Source: Pseudomonas pisciculturae
Lineage (GTDB): Bacteria > Pseudomonadota > Gammaproteobacteria > Pseudomonadales > Pseudomonadaceae
Direction: 5' to 3'
Length of the DNA stretch: 64,000 bases
NCBI RefSeq assembly: GCF_015461805.1
Contig: NZ_JACVZE010000002.1
Span: forward strand, 62,001-126,000
Part shown: piece by piece, positions 29,119-38,121 of the stretch
How the letters are laid out: every line of letters starts with the position of its first letter
Position numbering within the stretch: position 1 is the first letter of the stretch
Made by a program: the position numbers and the translations under genes
The notes under the pieces: generated by a model
Database searches by the model: none
What the model was told of the DNA's origin: nothing
What the model saw: only the letters and a program-made list of their open reading frames with translations

Positions 29119-29586
29119 TCAGGAAGCCATCCCCAGCTCGCGCTTCACCATCTTCGCCAACTTCACGCTATCAATCGGCTTGAGCAAAAAGTCCACCACA
29201 CTCAAATGCATCGCATCGATCACATCGGGCGCTTCGGCGTCCCCGGACATGATGATGATCGGCAGCGCCGCCCGCGTGGAGCTGCGCACCTGGCGGATCA
29301 GTTCCAGGCCATTGCTGGGCGCCATGCGCAAATCGGTGATCAGCAAACCAATGGAGCTGCTGGACTTCAACAATTCCCACGCCGCCTTACCACTGTCGGC
29401 AGTCATGCAGCGAATACCGTCCAGCCCCAGGATTTCCGCCAGCAGTTCACGGGCGTCCTTGTCGTCGTCGACGATCAACACCCGTTGCGGCGGTAAATCA
29501 GGCTCCAGCATCACGGCGCTCAGCGCCTCGCGCTCGGCATCACTCAAAATATCGTGGTCGGACATACGGTTCTCAGCAGTTCTCAT
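29119..29586 (-). CDS. Single-domain response regulator
   Basis: 155-aa CheY-like receiver with a 35-residue N-terminal lead and no output domain. RVLIVDDDKDARELL holds the acidic pocket, LLITDLRMAPSNG the phospho-acceptor Asp, and FLLKPIDSVKL the conserved Lys. I choose ATG 29586 because GGGAG lies 5 bases upstream; ATG 29565 (MSDHDILS) is the alternative. It probably relays phosphate or works by protein contact; its kinase is not in the window. Confidence 0.82.
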   Translation of the reverse strand: MRTAENRMSDHDILSDAEREALSAVMLEPDLPPQRVLIVDDDKDARELLAEILGLDGIRCMTADSGKAAWELLKSSSSIGLLITDLRMAPSNGLELIRQVRSSTRAALPIIIMSGDAEAPDVIDAMHLSVVDFLLKPIDSVKLAKMVKRELGMAS

Positions 29587-29810
29587 CAATCTCCCAGCAC
29601 ACTCGTCAGACATCTGCGGAAGGGCGAACAATGTGCACTTCGTCGGAAAGTTTGCCTAGTGGGCGTTCTACGGGGTTTGGACGATATTCATGTAAGGTTT
29701 TTCCCTAGGTATGTGGCCTTTGTATCGACCTAGACTTACGTCCAATGGGCACCCGCCGTGCGGGAGCCGACCATGAGGCACGATAACGACAAAAAAATGC
29801 GGTCACTGTT

Positions 29811-31733
29811 ATGAGTAAAGCTGATGCCTTCGCCCAGGCGGGGAAAACTGCTGTGTTGCAGAATATCCACGGCACCTTGCAGTTCCTGCAACGTTTCCCG
29901 CCGTTCAACCAAATGGAAAACGCCCACCTGGCGTTTCTGGTTGAACAGTGCCAGCTGCGGTTCTTCGGCCCTGGCGACAGCATCCTCAAGCCATCAGGCG
30001 GGCCGGTGGAGCACTTTTACATCGTCAAGCAGGGCCGCGTTGTGGGCGAGCGGCCGGAATCATCAGAGACCACTTTCGAAATCACCACCGGTGAGTGCTT
30101 CCCCCTCGCGGCGCTATTGGGTGAGCGCGCCACCCGCACCGAGCATAAAGCTGCCGAAGACACCTTCTGCCTGCAATTGAACAAGCCGGCGTTTATCAAG
30201 TTGTTCGCCCTCTCCAGCCCATTTCGCGACTTCGCCCTGCGCGGCGTCAGCAGCCTGCTCGACCAAGTCAACCAGCAGGTGCAGCAAAAAGCCGTGGAAA
30301 CCCTCGGCACCCAATACTCCCTGAACACCCGCCTGGGCGAATTGGCCATGCGCCACCCGGTCACCTGCAGCCCGCAAACGCCGTTGCGTGAAGCGGTCAC
30401 GCTGATGCATGAGCAGCAGGTGGGCAGCATCGTGATCGTTGACGAGCACAAGGCGCCCCTGGGGATTTTCACCCTGCGCGATCTGCGCCAGGTGGTGGCC
30501 GATGGCACCAGTGATTTCAATCAGGCCATCGAAGGGCATATGACCCAGGCGCCGTTCTTTTTGAGCCCCGACCACAGCGCCTTCGACGCCGCGATTGCAA
30601 TGACCGAACGGCATATCGCCCATGTGTGCCTGGTCAAGGAGCAGCGCCTGTGTGGCGTGGTGTCCGAGCGCGACTTGTTCTCGCTGCAACGCGTGGACCT
30701 GGTGCACCTGGCCCGAACCATCCGCAACGCGCCGAGGGTTGAAAACCTGGTGGCGATGCGCGGCGAAATCGGCCAACTGGTAGAGCGCATGCTTGCCCAT
30801 GGCGCGTCCTCTACCCAGATCACCCACATCATTACGTTGCTCAACGACCACACCGTGTGCCGGGTGATCGAACTGACGCTCGCCGAAAAAGGCGACCCTG
30901 GCGTGCCGTTCAGTTGGTTGTGTTTTGGCAGCGAAGGCCGCCGCGAGCAGACGCTGTTTACCGACCAGGACAACGGCATCCTGTTTGACGCCAAGGACGC
31001 CGCCGACGCGGCAGCGATCCGTGCCCGGCTGTTGCCGCTGGCGCAGCAGATCAACCAAAGCCTGGCGCTGTGCGGGTTCAGCCTGTGCAAGGGCAACATC
31101 ATGGCCGGCAACCCCGAACTGTGCCTGTCGCGGGCCGAATGGGCGCGACGTTTCGCGGCGTTTATCCGTGAGGCCACGCCCGAGAACCTGCTGGGTTCAA
31201 GTATCTATTTCGACCTGCGAGTGGTGTGGGGCGATGAGCGTGGCTGCGAGCAACTGCGCCAGGGCATTCTCGACCAGGTGGGGGACAACCGCCTGTTCCA
31301 GCGCATGCTGGCCGAGAACGCGTTGCGCCAGCGCCCGCCAGTAGGACGTTTCCGCGAGTTCGTGCTCACTCGTAAAGGTGGGGAAAAAGCCACGTTGGAT
31401 CTCAAAGTGCAGGGCCTCACTCCGTTTGTCGACGGCGCACGCCTGCTGGCCCTGGCCAATGGCATTCACGCCAACAATACCTTGGAGCGCCTGCGCCAAC
31501 TGGTGGTTAAGGAGGTCATTGAGCCCCTCGACGGCGCGGCCTATGAGGAGGCGTACCACTTTATCCAGCAAACCCGCATGCAGCAGCATCAGCTACAAAC
31601 CCGCGAGAACCAGCCGTACTCCAACCGCGTCGACCCCGACAGCCTCAACCACCTGGACCGACGCATCCTGCGCGAATCCCTGCGCCAGGCCCAACGCCTG
31701 CAAAGCAGCCTGACGTTGCGGTATCAGCTGTGA
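29811..31733 (+). CDS. cNMP-binding/CBS/DUF294 nucleotidyltransferase protein
   Basis: 640-aa signalling protein: a cyclic-nucleotide-binding-like domain (about 20-150), two CBS domains (about 175-300; VTCSPQTPLREAVTLMHEQQ), a DUF294 nucleotidyltransferase-like domain with GSEGRREQT and TDQDN, and a C-terminal helical domain (MAGNPELCLSRAEW, then GLTPFVDGARLLAL). The layout equals that of proteins annotated as putative nucleotidyltransferases acting with a DnaQ-like exonuclease, and the exonuclease gene follows with a 4-base overlap. No good ribosome site is visible before ATG 29811. Confidence 0.85.
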   Translation: MSKADAFAQAGKTAVLQNIHGTLQFLQRFPPFNQMENAHLAFLVEQCQLRFFGPGDSILKPSGGPVEHFYIVKQGRVVGERPESSETTFEITTGECFPLAALLGERATRTEHKAAEDTFCLQLNKPAFIKLFALSSPFRDFALRGVSSLLDQVNQQVQQKAVETLGTQYSLNTRLGELAMRHPVTCSPQTPLREAVTLMHEQQVGSIVIVDEHKAPLGIFTLRDLRQVVADGTSDFNQAIEGHMTQAPFFLSPDHSAFDAAIAMTERHIAHVCLVKEQRLCGVVSERDLFSLQRVDLVHLARTIRNAPRVENLVAMRGEIGQLVERMLAHGASSTQITHIITLLNDHTVCRVIELTLAEKGDPGVPFSWLCFGSEGRREQTLFTDQDNGILFDAKDAADAAAIRARLLPLAQQINQSLALCGFSLCKGNIMAGNPELCLSRAEWARRFAAFIREATPENLLGSSIYFDLRVVWGDERGCEQLRQGILDQVGDNRLFQRMLAENALRQRPPVGRFREFVLTRKGGEKATLDLKVQGLTPFVDGARLLALANGIHANNTLERLRQLVVKEVIEPLDGAAYEEAYHFIQQTRMQQHQLQTRENQPYSNRVDPDSLNHLDRRILRESLRQAQRLQSSLTLRYQL

Positions 31734-32437
31734 GCTTGTTCAGTTGGTTGCGTGCGAAAAAACCCGGGCTCGACACCGAACAACAGCAGCGACTGGCGCA
31801 GTTGCCCAAACCCGCCGCGCTGGGGGACGGAGCTCTGCGCAGCCAGCGTTGGGTGGTGGTAGACCTTGAAACCAGTGGCCTGAACCTCAACCGCGACCAA
31901 GTGCTGTCCATCGGCGCGGTGGTGATTGAAGACGGCGCGGTGGATTTTTCACAGATGTTCGAGCGCACCCTGCAACGGGCTGAGACCAAGCTCAGCCCCA
32001 GTGTGCTGATCCACGGCCTGGGCCCCAGTGCCATCGCCGCCGGCAGCGACCCGGTGGAGGCGCTGCTGGACTTCATGGCCTTTGTCGGCGACAGCCCGTT
32101 GTTGGCGTTTCATGCGCCATTTGACCAACACATGCTGTGCCGGGCACTCAAGGACAGCCTGGGATATCGCCTGGCCCATCCGTTTCTCGATGTTGCAGAG
32201 ATTGCCCCGCTGCTGTGCCCCGACGCACACATCCGTGAAGCCGGGCTGGACGACTGGATCAACCACTTCAAGCTGCACGTGGGCGAGCGCCACCACGCCA
32301 GCGCCGATGCCCTGGCCACGGCCGAGCTGATGCTGATCCTGTTTAGCCGCGCGCGCCAACAGCACATCGACACGCCGCAGGCGTTGCAAGAGCGTTTGAA
32401 CCAATGGAAACGGCGCAAACAAGCGCCATCGTTTTAA
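31730..32437 (+). CDS. DEDDh 3'-5' exonuclease (DnaQ-like)
   Basis: 235-aa exonuclease of the PolIII epsilon type. Motif I is VVDLETSGLN (Asp, Glu), motif II AFHAPFDQHM, and motif III HHASADALATAEL (HxxxxD). It starts at GTG 31730, overlapping the upstream stop (GTGA), so the two proteins are co-translated and may function together. It is not the replicative epsilon subunit (no polymerase-binding C-terminal peptide recognised). Confidence 0.88.
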   Translation: MSLFSWLRAKKPGLDTEQQQRLAQLPKPAALGDGALRSQRWVVVDLETSGLNLNRDQVLSIGAVVIEDGAVDFSQMFERTLQRAETKLSPSVLIHGLGPSAIAAGSDPVEALLDFMAFVGDSPLLAFHAPFDQHMLCRALKDSLGYRLAHPFLDVAEIAPLLCPDAHIREAGLDDWINHFKLHVGERHHASADALATAELMLILFSRARQQHIDTPQALQERLNQWKRRKQAPSF

Positions 32438-32490
32438 TCTCATCTCCCGACAAACGCCCATTGCGCCCACTCTGCGGCCCTGACACAATC

Positions 32491-32509
32491 GCGAATAATT
32501 CTCGTTAGT
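32491..32509 (+). promoter_or_regulatory. Candidate Fur box before the ECF sigma gene
   Basis: GCGAATAATTCTCGTTAGT agrees with the 19-bp Fur consensus at 11 positions and keeps the AAT...TCTC...TTA core. It lies 29 bases before the sigma start, where iron repression of such genes normally acts. Confidence 0.55.
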
Positions 32510-32537
32510 TTAAACCCCTTGTTTATTCGGTGATGCC

Positions 32538-33056
32538 TTGTCGTCGGTCCCAAACCCTCACAGTGAGCTGGTTGGCGCGTTGTATCGCGACCATCGTGGC
32601 TGGCTGTTGGGTTGGCTGCGGCGCAACGTTGCCTGCCCTAGCCGCGCCGAAGACCTGAGCCAGGACACCTTCATGCGCCTGCTGGGCCGTGACGAGTTGC
32701 GCGAACCTCGCGAGCCACGGGCGTTCCTGGTGGCTATCGCCAAGGGCCTGCTATTTGACTACTTCCGTCGCGCCGCGTTGGAGCAGGCCTACCTCACCGA
32801 GCTGATGCTGATCCCCGAAAGCGAACACCCCTCGCCCGAAGCGCAGCAACTGATCCTCGAAGACCTCAAGGCCATCGACCGCCTGCTCGGCAAGCTGTCG
32901 AGCAAGGCCCGCGCCGCCTTCCTCTATAACCGCCTCGACGGCATGGCCCACGCCGAAATCGCCCAACGCCTCGGCGTGTCAGTGCCCCGCGTGCGCCAAT
33001 ACCTGGCCCAAGGCATCCGCCAATGCTACATCGCCCTGTATGGCGAGCCGCAGTGA
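32538..33056 (+). CDS. fiuI: FecI-type ECF sigma factor
   Basis: 172-aa iron-starvation sigma factor. Region 2 shows HRGWLLGWLRRNVACPSRAE and DLSQDTFMRLL; region 4 shows AEIAQRLGVSVPRVRQYLAQ. The start is TTG 32538 with GGTGATG upstream. It would transcribe the receptor gene that follows once its FecR partner receives the siderophore signal. The symbol rests on gene order with fiuR/fiuA and recalled synteny near glcB and bio in P. aeruginosa, so it is provisional. Confidence 0.85.
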   Translation: MSSVPNPHSELVGALYRDHRGWLLGWLRRNVACPSRAEDLSQDTFMRLLGRDELREPREPRAFLVAIAKGLLFDYFRRAALEQAYLTELMLIPESEHPSPEAQQLILEDLKAIDRLLGKLSSKARAAFLYNRLDGMAHAEIAQRLGVSVPRVRQYLAQGIRQCYIALYGEPQ

Positions 33057-34021
33057 GCGTGGTCAGCTCCAAACCGGTCTCGTCCCGCGTGCTGGATGCG
33101 GCGATTGCCTGGCAACTGTCCCTCGACTCCGGCGATGGCAGTACTGTTGAGCAGGAAGAGTTCGACAAATGGCTGGCCAGCGATGAAGAGCACGCCCGCG
33201 CCTGGCGCCAGTTGGGCATGCTCGACCGGCGTTTCAGCATGGCCTGCGGCCCGGCGCGGGTGGCGTTGTTGCAGTCACGCGAAGGCATTCGCCAGCGGGT
33301 ACGCAAGCTGGGCAGCGGTCTGGCGAGTATCGCCGTGGTCATTGGCCTGGCGTTGTTTGCTGGCGAGCGCGTTGTACCGATCCACTATTGGCTGGCCGAC
33401 CAACGCACCGCCACCGGCGAGCAGCGCACGCTGAAACTGGCGGACGGCACGCTGATCAACCTCAACACCCACAGCGCCATCGACGTGCGGTTTGATGAAA
33501 AACGCCGACTGATTGTGTTGCAGGAAGGCGAGATCCTGGTCGAGACCGGCCATAACGATGCGCGGCCGTTCTACGTGCAAACCCGCGATGGCAGCCTGAG
33601 GGCGTTGGGCACGCGGTTTATCGTCAAGCGTGAAGACGACGCCACGCGCTTGAGCGTGTTGCAGTCGGCAGTGGGCGCCCAGCCTGAGTCGGTACAAAAA
33701 GAGCAGATCTTCAAGGAAGGCCAGCAAGTGCTGATGCGCAGCGACGGCCTGGGCCCTACGCTGGCCGTGACCCCGGCTACCGACGCCTGGACTCGCGGCA
33801 TGCTGGTGGTGGACAACGCCCGCTTGGGGGATGTGGTTGCGGAGCTGGCGCGGTATCGCACCGGGCACCTGGGTGTGGAAAAGAATGTGGCGGACTTGCG
33901 CATTACCGGGAGTTTCCCGCTGCATGACACGACGTTGGCGTTGAATGCGTTGCTGCCGACGTTGCCGGTGAAGATCGAGCAACATACGCCGTGGTGGGTG
34001 ACCGTAAGCGCCAAGCCTTGA
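33053..34021 (+). CDS. fiuR: FecR-type anti-sigma/sigma regulator
   Basis: 322-aa inner-membrane protein: cytoplasmic N-terminal domain (VLDAAIAWQLSLDSGDGSTV), one membrane segment (about 93-110, LASIAVVIGLALFAG), and a periplasmic FecR domain (GEQRTLKLADGTLINLNTHS) ending in an STN-like region (LRITGSFPLHDTTLALNALL). It overlaps the sigma gene by 4 bases (GTGA). It carries the signal from receptor to sigma factor. Confidence 0.87.
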   Translation: MSVVSSKPVSSRVLDAAIAWQLSLDSGDGSTVEQEEFDKWLASDEEHARAWRQLGMLDRRFSMACGPARVALLQSREGIRQRVRKLGSGLASIAVVIGLALFAGERVVPIHYWLADQRTATGEQRTLKLADGTLINLNTHSAIDVRFDEKRRLIVLQEGEILVETGHNDARPFYVQTRDGSLRALGTRFIVKREDDATRLSVLQSAVGAQPESVQKEQIFKEGQQVLMRSDGLGPTLAVTPATDAWTRGMLVVDNARLGDVVAELARYRTGHLGVEKNVADLRITGSFPLHDTTLALNALLPTLPVKIEQHTPWWVTVSAKP

Positions 34022-34046
34022 GTTTTTTGGTGCCTGGGCGATTGCT

Positions 34047-34111
34047 TTCGCAGGCAAGCCAGCTCCCACCTTGAAATGCATTCCCCTGTGGGAGCCGGGC
34101 TTGCCCGCGAT
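34047..34111. repeat. REP pair of two different types
   Basis: Left arm TTCGCAGGCAAGCCAGCTCC belongs to the GCTGGCTTGCC type; right arm TGTGGGAGCCGGGCTTGCCC with CGCGAT is closer to the CGGGCTTGC type. The arms are imperfect inverts of each other, separated by about 18 bases, just after fiuR. Confidence 0.8.
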
Positions 34112-34147
34112 GAGGCCCTCAACCCCCCCCAAAAAAACCCCAGGCAA

Positions 34148-34218
34148 AAAATATTTCCACCCAGCCCTATCACTTTTCGATTCTCGCTCGGCACCTAGGC
34201 AATTGAGAAATATTTCCA
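34148..34218 (+). promoter_or_regulatory. Receptor promoter region with repeated AAATATTTCCA
   Basis: AAATATTTCCA occurs at 34149-34159 and 34208-34218, 59 bases apart, just before the receptor start (34234). The region is AT-richer than its surroundings and should hold the ECF-dependent promoter. The role of the repeat is not known. Confidence 0.3.
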
Positions 34219-34233
34219 TTCAGGAGCCTCCCT

Positions 34234-36642
34234 ATGTCCCGCACGCTAGACACCCTGTTGCGCCCCAGCCTGTTAGCCCTGGCCATCGCCCTCAGCGCCC
34301 CGCTGGCCAGTACTTCGCTGATCGCCGCCGAGCAAGCGTCCAGCGTGCGGGCCTACAACCTGCCGGCGGCGCCATTGGCCAGCACCCTGAACCAAATCGC
34401 CAGCCAAGCCGGCCTTGCGCTGACCCTTAACCCGGCGCTGGCCTCAGGCAAGACCTCGGCGCCGGTGCAGGGCCAGTTCGACCCACAGGGCGCACTGCGT
34501 GAAGCGTTGCGTGGCACAGGCCTGCAACTGGAGCAAAGCAGTGCCGGGACCTACACGCTGGTGGCCATTCCAGAAGGCGTGGTAGCACTGCCAGAAACCA
34601 ACATCACCGGCCAAGGCAGCTACGAAAGCGCATGGGGCCCGGTTGACGGCTATGTGGCCACTCGCACCGCCGCTGGCACCAAGACCGATACGCCAATCGT
34701 CGAGGCGCCTCGCTCGATGTCTGTGGTCACCCGTGCACAAATGGAAGACCGTGGCGTGCAGAACCTCGACGACGCCGTACGTTATATGCCCGGTGTCATC
34801 GCCAGCAGCTACGGCAGCGATTCGCGCGCCGACTGGCTGCGGGTGCGTGGCTTCGAGCCGACCCAATTCCTCGACGGCCTGCCGCTGCCTAAAGGCTCCT
34901 ACGCCAACCCGAAACAGGAAACCTGGAACCTGGACCGCGTGACACTGCTGCGCGGCCCTGCGTCCTCGGTCTACGGCCAGACCCCGCCGGGCGGCATGCT
35001 CGATATGGTCAGCCGTCGCCCACAAGCAGAGAGCAGCAATGCCGTGCGTGCCGAAGTCGGCAGCAACAACCGTAAGCAAATCAGCTTCGACAGCACCGGC
35101 AAGATCGACGATGAAGGCCAGTTTCTCTACCGTGTCGATGGCGTGGTGCGCGACAGCGGTACGCCTATCGATCACATCGAAGACAAGCGCTACAACATCG
35201 CGCCCAGCCTGACCTGGAACATCAACGACGACACCCACCTGACCCTGCTCTCGCAATTCACCCGCGACGACACAGGCATCAGCGGCCAGTTCCTGCCGTT
35301 GCAAGGCACCAAGCTGGGCTCGCCAGCCGGCAAGATTTCCCATCACAAGAACCTCGGCGAGCCGGACCAGGACTACTACGACCGCACCTACTACGCCCTG
35401 GGCTACGCCTTTGACCATCGCATCAACGATGTCTGGCAGTTCAAGCAAAACCTGCGCTACACCAAGAGCGAGCTGGCCTTCAACACCACCTATTCCAGCT
35501 ACGGCGACACGGCCGTGGGCGCGGACGGCATGCTGGCGCGCATCTACGACAAAGTCGACGAAGACATCGCGCAACTGGCGGTAGACAACAACTTCCAGGC
35601 CGATTTCCAGACCGGCGCCCTGAGCCACACCCTGCTGCTGGGCCTGGACCACCAGCGCACTACCTCCGACTACCACTGGGTCGAAGGCAACGCGGCGAGC
35701 ATCAACCCGAACAGCCCGATCTACAACCAGCCACGCCCGGCTGGCACGCCGATGACGTTCTACGATTACAACCAGAAGACCGTGCAGACCGGCCTGTATA
35801 TCCAGGACCAGATCGCCCTGGACAACTGGCGCCTGACCCTGGGCGGGCGTGAAGATTGGATTCACACCGGCACTACGTTTTTCGACAAGAATGACGCCAC
35901 AAACACCCAGCGCGACAAGGCGTTCAGCGGCAACGCCGGCCTGAGTTATGTGTTCGATTCGGGGGTCACCCCTTACATTTCCTACACCGAGTCGTTCCAG
36001 CCCACCGCTGGCGCCAGCGCCAGTGCGACCCAGTCGTTCAAACCCACCGAAGGCAAGCAGACCGAAGTCGGTGTGAAATACCAACCTGTTGGCAGCAAGA
36101 CCCTGCTGACGGCTGCGGTGTTTGATTTGCGCCAACAAAATGTTTCGGTCACACAAAACAACGTCACCAGCCAGATCGGTGAAATCAGCGTGCGCGGCCT
36201 GGAGCTGGAAGCCACATCGGAGGTCACCGACAACCTGAAACTGGTGGGTTCCTACACCTACACCGACACCGAGATTCTCAAGGGTGACGACAAGGGCAAC
36301 CGCATGAAGTTGGTGCCACGCAACCAGGCGTCGCTGTGGTCTGACTACACCTGGCATTCGGGCGTGCTGGACGGTTTTGGCATCGGCGCCGGCGTGCGTT
36401 ATGTCGGCGACACCTACGGCAACACGGCCAATACGGCTAACGGCCACGTGGGCTCGTACACCGTGTATGACGCCGCCGTGCACTACGACTTGAGCCGACT
36501 GAATCCAGTGCTGGCCGGTGTTTCGGTAGACGTCACCGCCAAGAACATCTTCAACAAAGACTACCTGTCGACCTGCGACGGTGCCTGGTGCTATTACGGC
36601 GACGAGCGCAATGTCGTCGCAGCGGTGAACTACAAGTGGTAA
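34234..36642 (+). CDS. fiuA: TonB-dependent siderophore receptor with STN domain (FiuA-like)
   Basis: 802-aa outer-membrane receptor. A signal peptide (LLALAIALSAPLASTSLIAA) precedes an STN signalling domain (about 37-115, AYNLPAAPLASTLNQIASQA), a plug (EAPRSMSVVTRAQMEDRG) and a 22-strand barrel ending in aromatic YKW. The C-terminal CDGAWCYYGDERNVVAAVNY resembles ferrichrome receptors. The STN domain plus the upstream sigma/FecR pair indicate cell-surface signalling. Ligand inferred as ferrichrome-like; ferrioxamine or another hydroxamate is possible. Confidence 0.82.
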   Translation: MSRTLDTLLRPSLLALAIALSAPLASTSLIAAEQASSVRAYNLPAAPLASTLNQIASQAGLALTLNPALASGKTSAPVQGQFDPQGALREALRGTGLQLEQSSAGTYTLVAIPEGVVALPETNITGQGSYESAWGPVDGYVATRTAAGTKTDTPIVEAPRSMSVVTRAQMEDRGVQNLDDAVRYMPGVIASSYGSDSRADWLRVRGFEPTQFLDGLPLPKGSYANPKQETWNLDRVTLLRGPASSVYGQTPPGGMLDMVSRRPQAESSNAVRAEVGSNNRKQISFDSTGKIDDEGQFLYRVDGVVRDSGTPIDHIEDKRYNIAPSLTWNINDDTHLTLLSQFTRDDTGISGQFLPLQGTKLGSPAGKISHHKNLGEPDQDYYDRTYYALGYAFDHRINDVWQFKQNLRYTKSELAFNTTYSSYGDTAVGADGMLARIYDKVDEDIAQLAVDNNFQADFQTGALSHTLLLGLDHQRTTSDYHWVEGNAASINPNSPIYNQPRPAGTPMTFYDYNQKTVQTGLYIQDQIALDNWRLTLGGREDWIHTGTTFFDKNDATNTQRDKAFSGNAGLSYVFDSGVTPYISYTESFQPTAGASASATQSFKPTEGKQTEVGVKYQPVGSKTLLTAAVFDLRQQNVSVTQNNVTSQIGEISVRGLELEATSEVTDNLKLVGSYTYTDTEILKGDDKGNRMKLVPRNQASLWSDYTWHSGVLDGFGIGAGVRYVGDTYGNTANTANGHVGSYTVYDAAVHYDLSRLNPVLAGVSVDVTAKNIFNKDYLSTCDGAWCYYGDERNVVAAVNYKW

Positions 36643-36662
36643 TACGCTGATCGCAGAAACCC

Positions 36663-36691
36663 AAGGGTCACGGCAGCGCCGTGGCCCTTTT
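36663..36691 (+). terminator. Hairpin terminator/attenuator after the receptor gene
   Basis: AAGGGTCACGGC and GCCGTGGCCCTT form a stem with an AGC loop followed by TTTT. It lies 20 bases after the receptor stop and 15 before the PepSY gene, so it may reduce downstream expression rather than end the operon. Confidence 0.7.
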
Positions 36692-36706
36692 GCATTTGGA
36701 TGAACG

Positions 36707-37801
36707 ATGAAAAGCAAAACCATCCGCCGCTGGTCCTTTATCCACACCTGGACCAGCCTGATCTGCACGGTGTTCCTGCTGCTGCTCGCCCTCACCGGCC
36801 TGCCGCTGGTGTTCCACCACGAGATCGACCACCTGCTGGGCAACGAGCCACAGTTGGCACAGATGCCCGCAGGCACGCCCCAACTCAACCTGGAGCAACT
36901 GGTGGCCAAGGCCCAGGCCCATCGCCCCGGCGAAGCCATGCAGTACCTGGCCTGGGACGAGGACGACCAGAACGGCGTGATCGCGATCATGGCCGCCACC
37001 GCTGGCACCGAGCCCAATGCATCCCACACCTTCATGCTCGATGCGCGCACCGGTGATGCGGTAGAGATGCCATCGGCCAATGGCGGCTTCACCCTGTTCC
37101 TGCTGCGTCTGCATGTGGATATGTTTGCCGGCCTGCCGGGCAAGTTGCTGCTGGCGTTCATGGGCATTCTGTTTGTGGTGGCGATTGTCTCGGGCACGGT
37201 GCTGTACCTGCCGTTCATGCGCCGCCTGAAATTCGCCACGGTGCGCCAGGACAAATCCACCCGCCTGCGTTGGCTCGACCTGCACAACCTGATCGGCGTG
37301 GTCACCCTCACCTGGGCCTTAGTGGTGGGCGTAACCGGCGTAATCAGCGCCTGCGCCGACCTGATCATCGCCGCCTGGCGCCAAGACAGCCTCAGCGCCA
37401 TGATCGAGCCCTACAAACACGCGCCACCGCTGACCCAGCGCGCACCCGCCAGCGAGTTGCTGAGCATCGCCGCCAAAGCCGCACCCGGCATGCAGCCAGA
37501 CTTCATTGCCTTCCCCGGCACGCGCTTTTCCAGCGAGCACCATTACGCGGTATTTATGAAGGGCAGCACTCACCTGACCTCGCACCTGCTCACGCCGGTA
37601 CTGATCGACGCCAGCACCCTGGCCGTCACCGCCATCGCCGAACGGCCGTGGTACATGGACGCCATGGGCATGTCCCAGCCGCTGCACTTCGGTGATTACG
37701 GCGGCATGCCGATGAAGATTTTGTGGGCAGTACTGGATGTGCTGACCATCATCGTGCTGGGCAGCGGGGTTTACCTGTGGATCGTGAGGCGTAAAACATG
37801 A
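36707..37801 (+). CDS. PepSY-associated membrane protein (siderophore reductase-like)
   Basis: 364-aa inner-membrane protein of the PepSY_TM family: membrane segments at about 13-35, 140-165, 195-215 and 335-358 with two periplasmic PepSY-like loops and conserved His residues (WSFIHTW, LVFHHEID, LDLHNLIG). Such proteins accompany siderophore receptors, and P. aeruginosa FoxB, from the same family, reduces hydroxamate siderophores in the periplasm. The same role is inferred here. Confidence 0.8.
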   Translation: MKSKTIRRWSFIHTWTSLICTVFLLLLALTGLPLVFHHEIDHLLGNEPQLAQMPAGTPQLNLEQLVAKAQAHRPGEAMQYLAWDEDDQNGVIAIMAATAGTEPNASHTFMLDARTGDAVEMPSANGGFTLFLLRLHVDMFAGLPGKLLLAFMGILFVVAIVSGTVLYLPFMRRLKFATVRQDKSTRLRWLDLHNLIGVVTLTWALVVGVTGVISACADLIIAAWRQDSLSAMIEPYKHAPPLTQRAPASELLSIAAKAAPGMQPDFIAFPGTRFSSEHHYAVFMKGSTHLTSHLLTPVLIDASTLAVTAIAERPWYMDAMGMSQPLHFGDYGGMPMKILWAVLDVLTIIVLGSGVYLWIVRRKT

Positions 37802-37980
37802 AGCCCCGTCAGTCGAGCTTCTGGAAGGTATTCGGGATTCCGCTGGGGATTGGTCTGCTTAGCGCCGCCGGGCTGTTTTCGGCGTTGCTGGGGGATGGGT
37901 GGTGGGATTCGTTGGGTTGGGTGGGGTTGGGGGTGCCGGCTGTCATTGGTGTATGGGGGTTGTTGCGGCGGCGGGCCTAA
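37798..37980 (+). CDS. 60-aa membrane peptide
   Basis: Two hydrophobic segments (VFGIPLGIGLLSAAGLFSAL and GWVGLGVPAVIGVWGLL) with a basic end (LLRRRA). It overlaps the PepSY gene by 4 bases (ATGA), so it is translated with it and probably works with it in siderophore iron handling. I do not recognise a named family. Confidence 0.7.
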   Translation: MKPRQSSFWKVFGIPLGIGLLSAAGLFSALLGDGWWDSLGWVGLGVPAVIGVWGLLRRRA

Positions 37981-37987
37981 TGGCCCT

Positions 37988-38059
37988 ATCGGGGGCAAGC
38001 CCCCTCCCACATTTGACCGTGTGAACCCAAACAAATGTGGGAGCGGGCTTGCTCGCGAA
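37988..38059. repeat. Mixed REP pair (GGGGGC and CGGGCTTGCTCGCG arms)
   Basis: Left arm ATCGGGGGCAAGCCCCCTCC is of the GGGGGCTTGC type; right arm TGTGGGAGCGGGCTTGCTCG is of the other type, with a short TTTGACCGTGTGAACCC spacer. It lies before the GST gene. Confidence 0.85.
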
Positions 38060-38121
38060 GAGGCCTTCAAAAACACCTTCGATACCTCTAGGCTAGCCAC
38101 TGCCCACATTGAGGAATGCCC

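Noticed and set aside
29072..29659. 195-codon plus-strand frame opposite the response regulator
   Set aside because: It starts inside a REPIN and is antisense to a clear receiver domain.
34444..37401. 985-codon open frame on the minus strand across the receptor and PepSY genes
   Set aside because: It is the complement of two well-supported genes in high-GC DNA, crosses their boundary and has no domain-like sequence.
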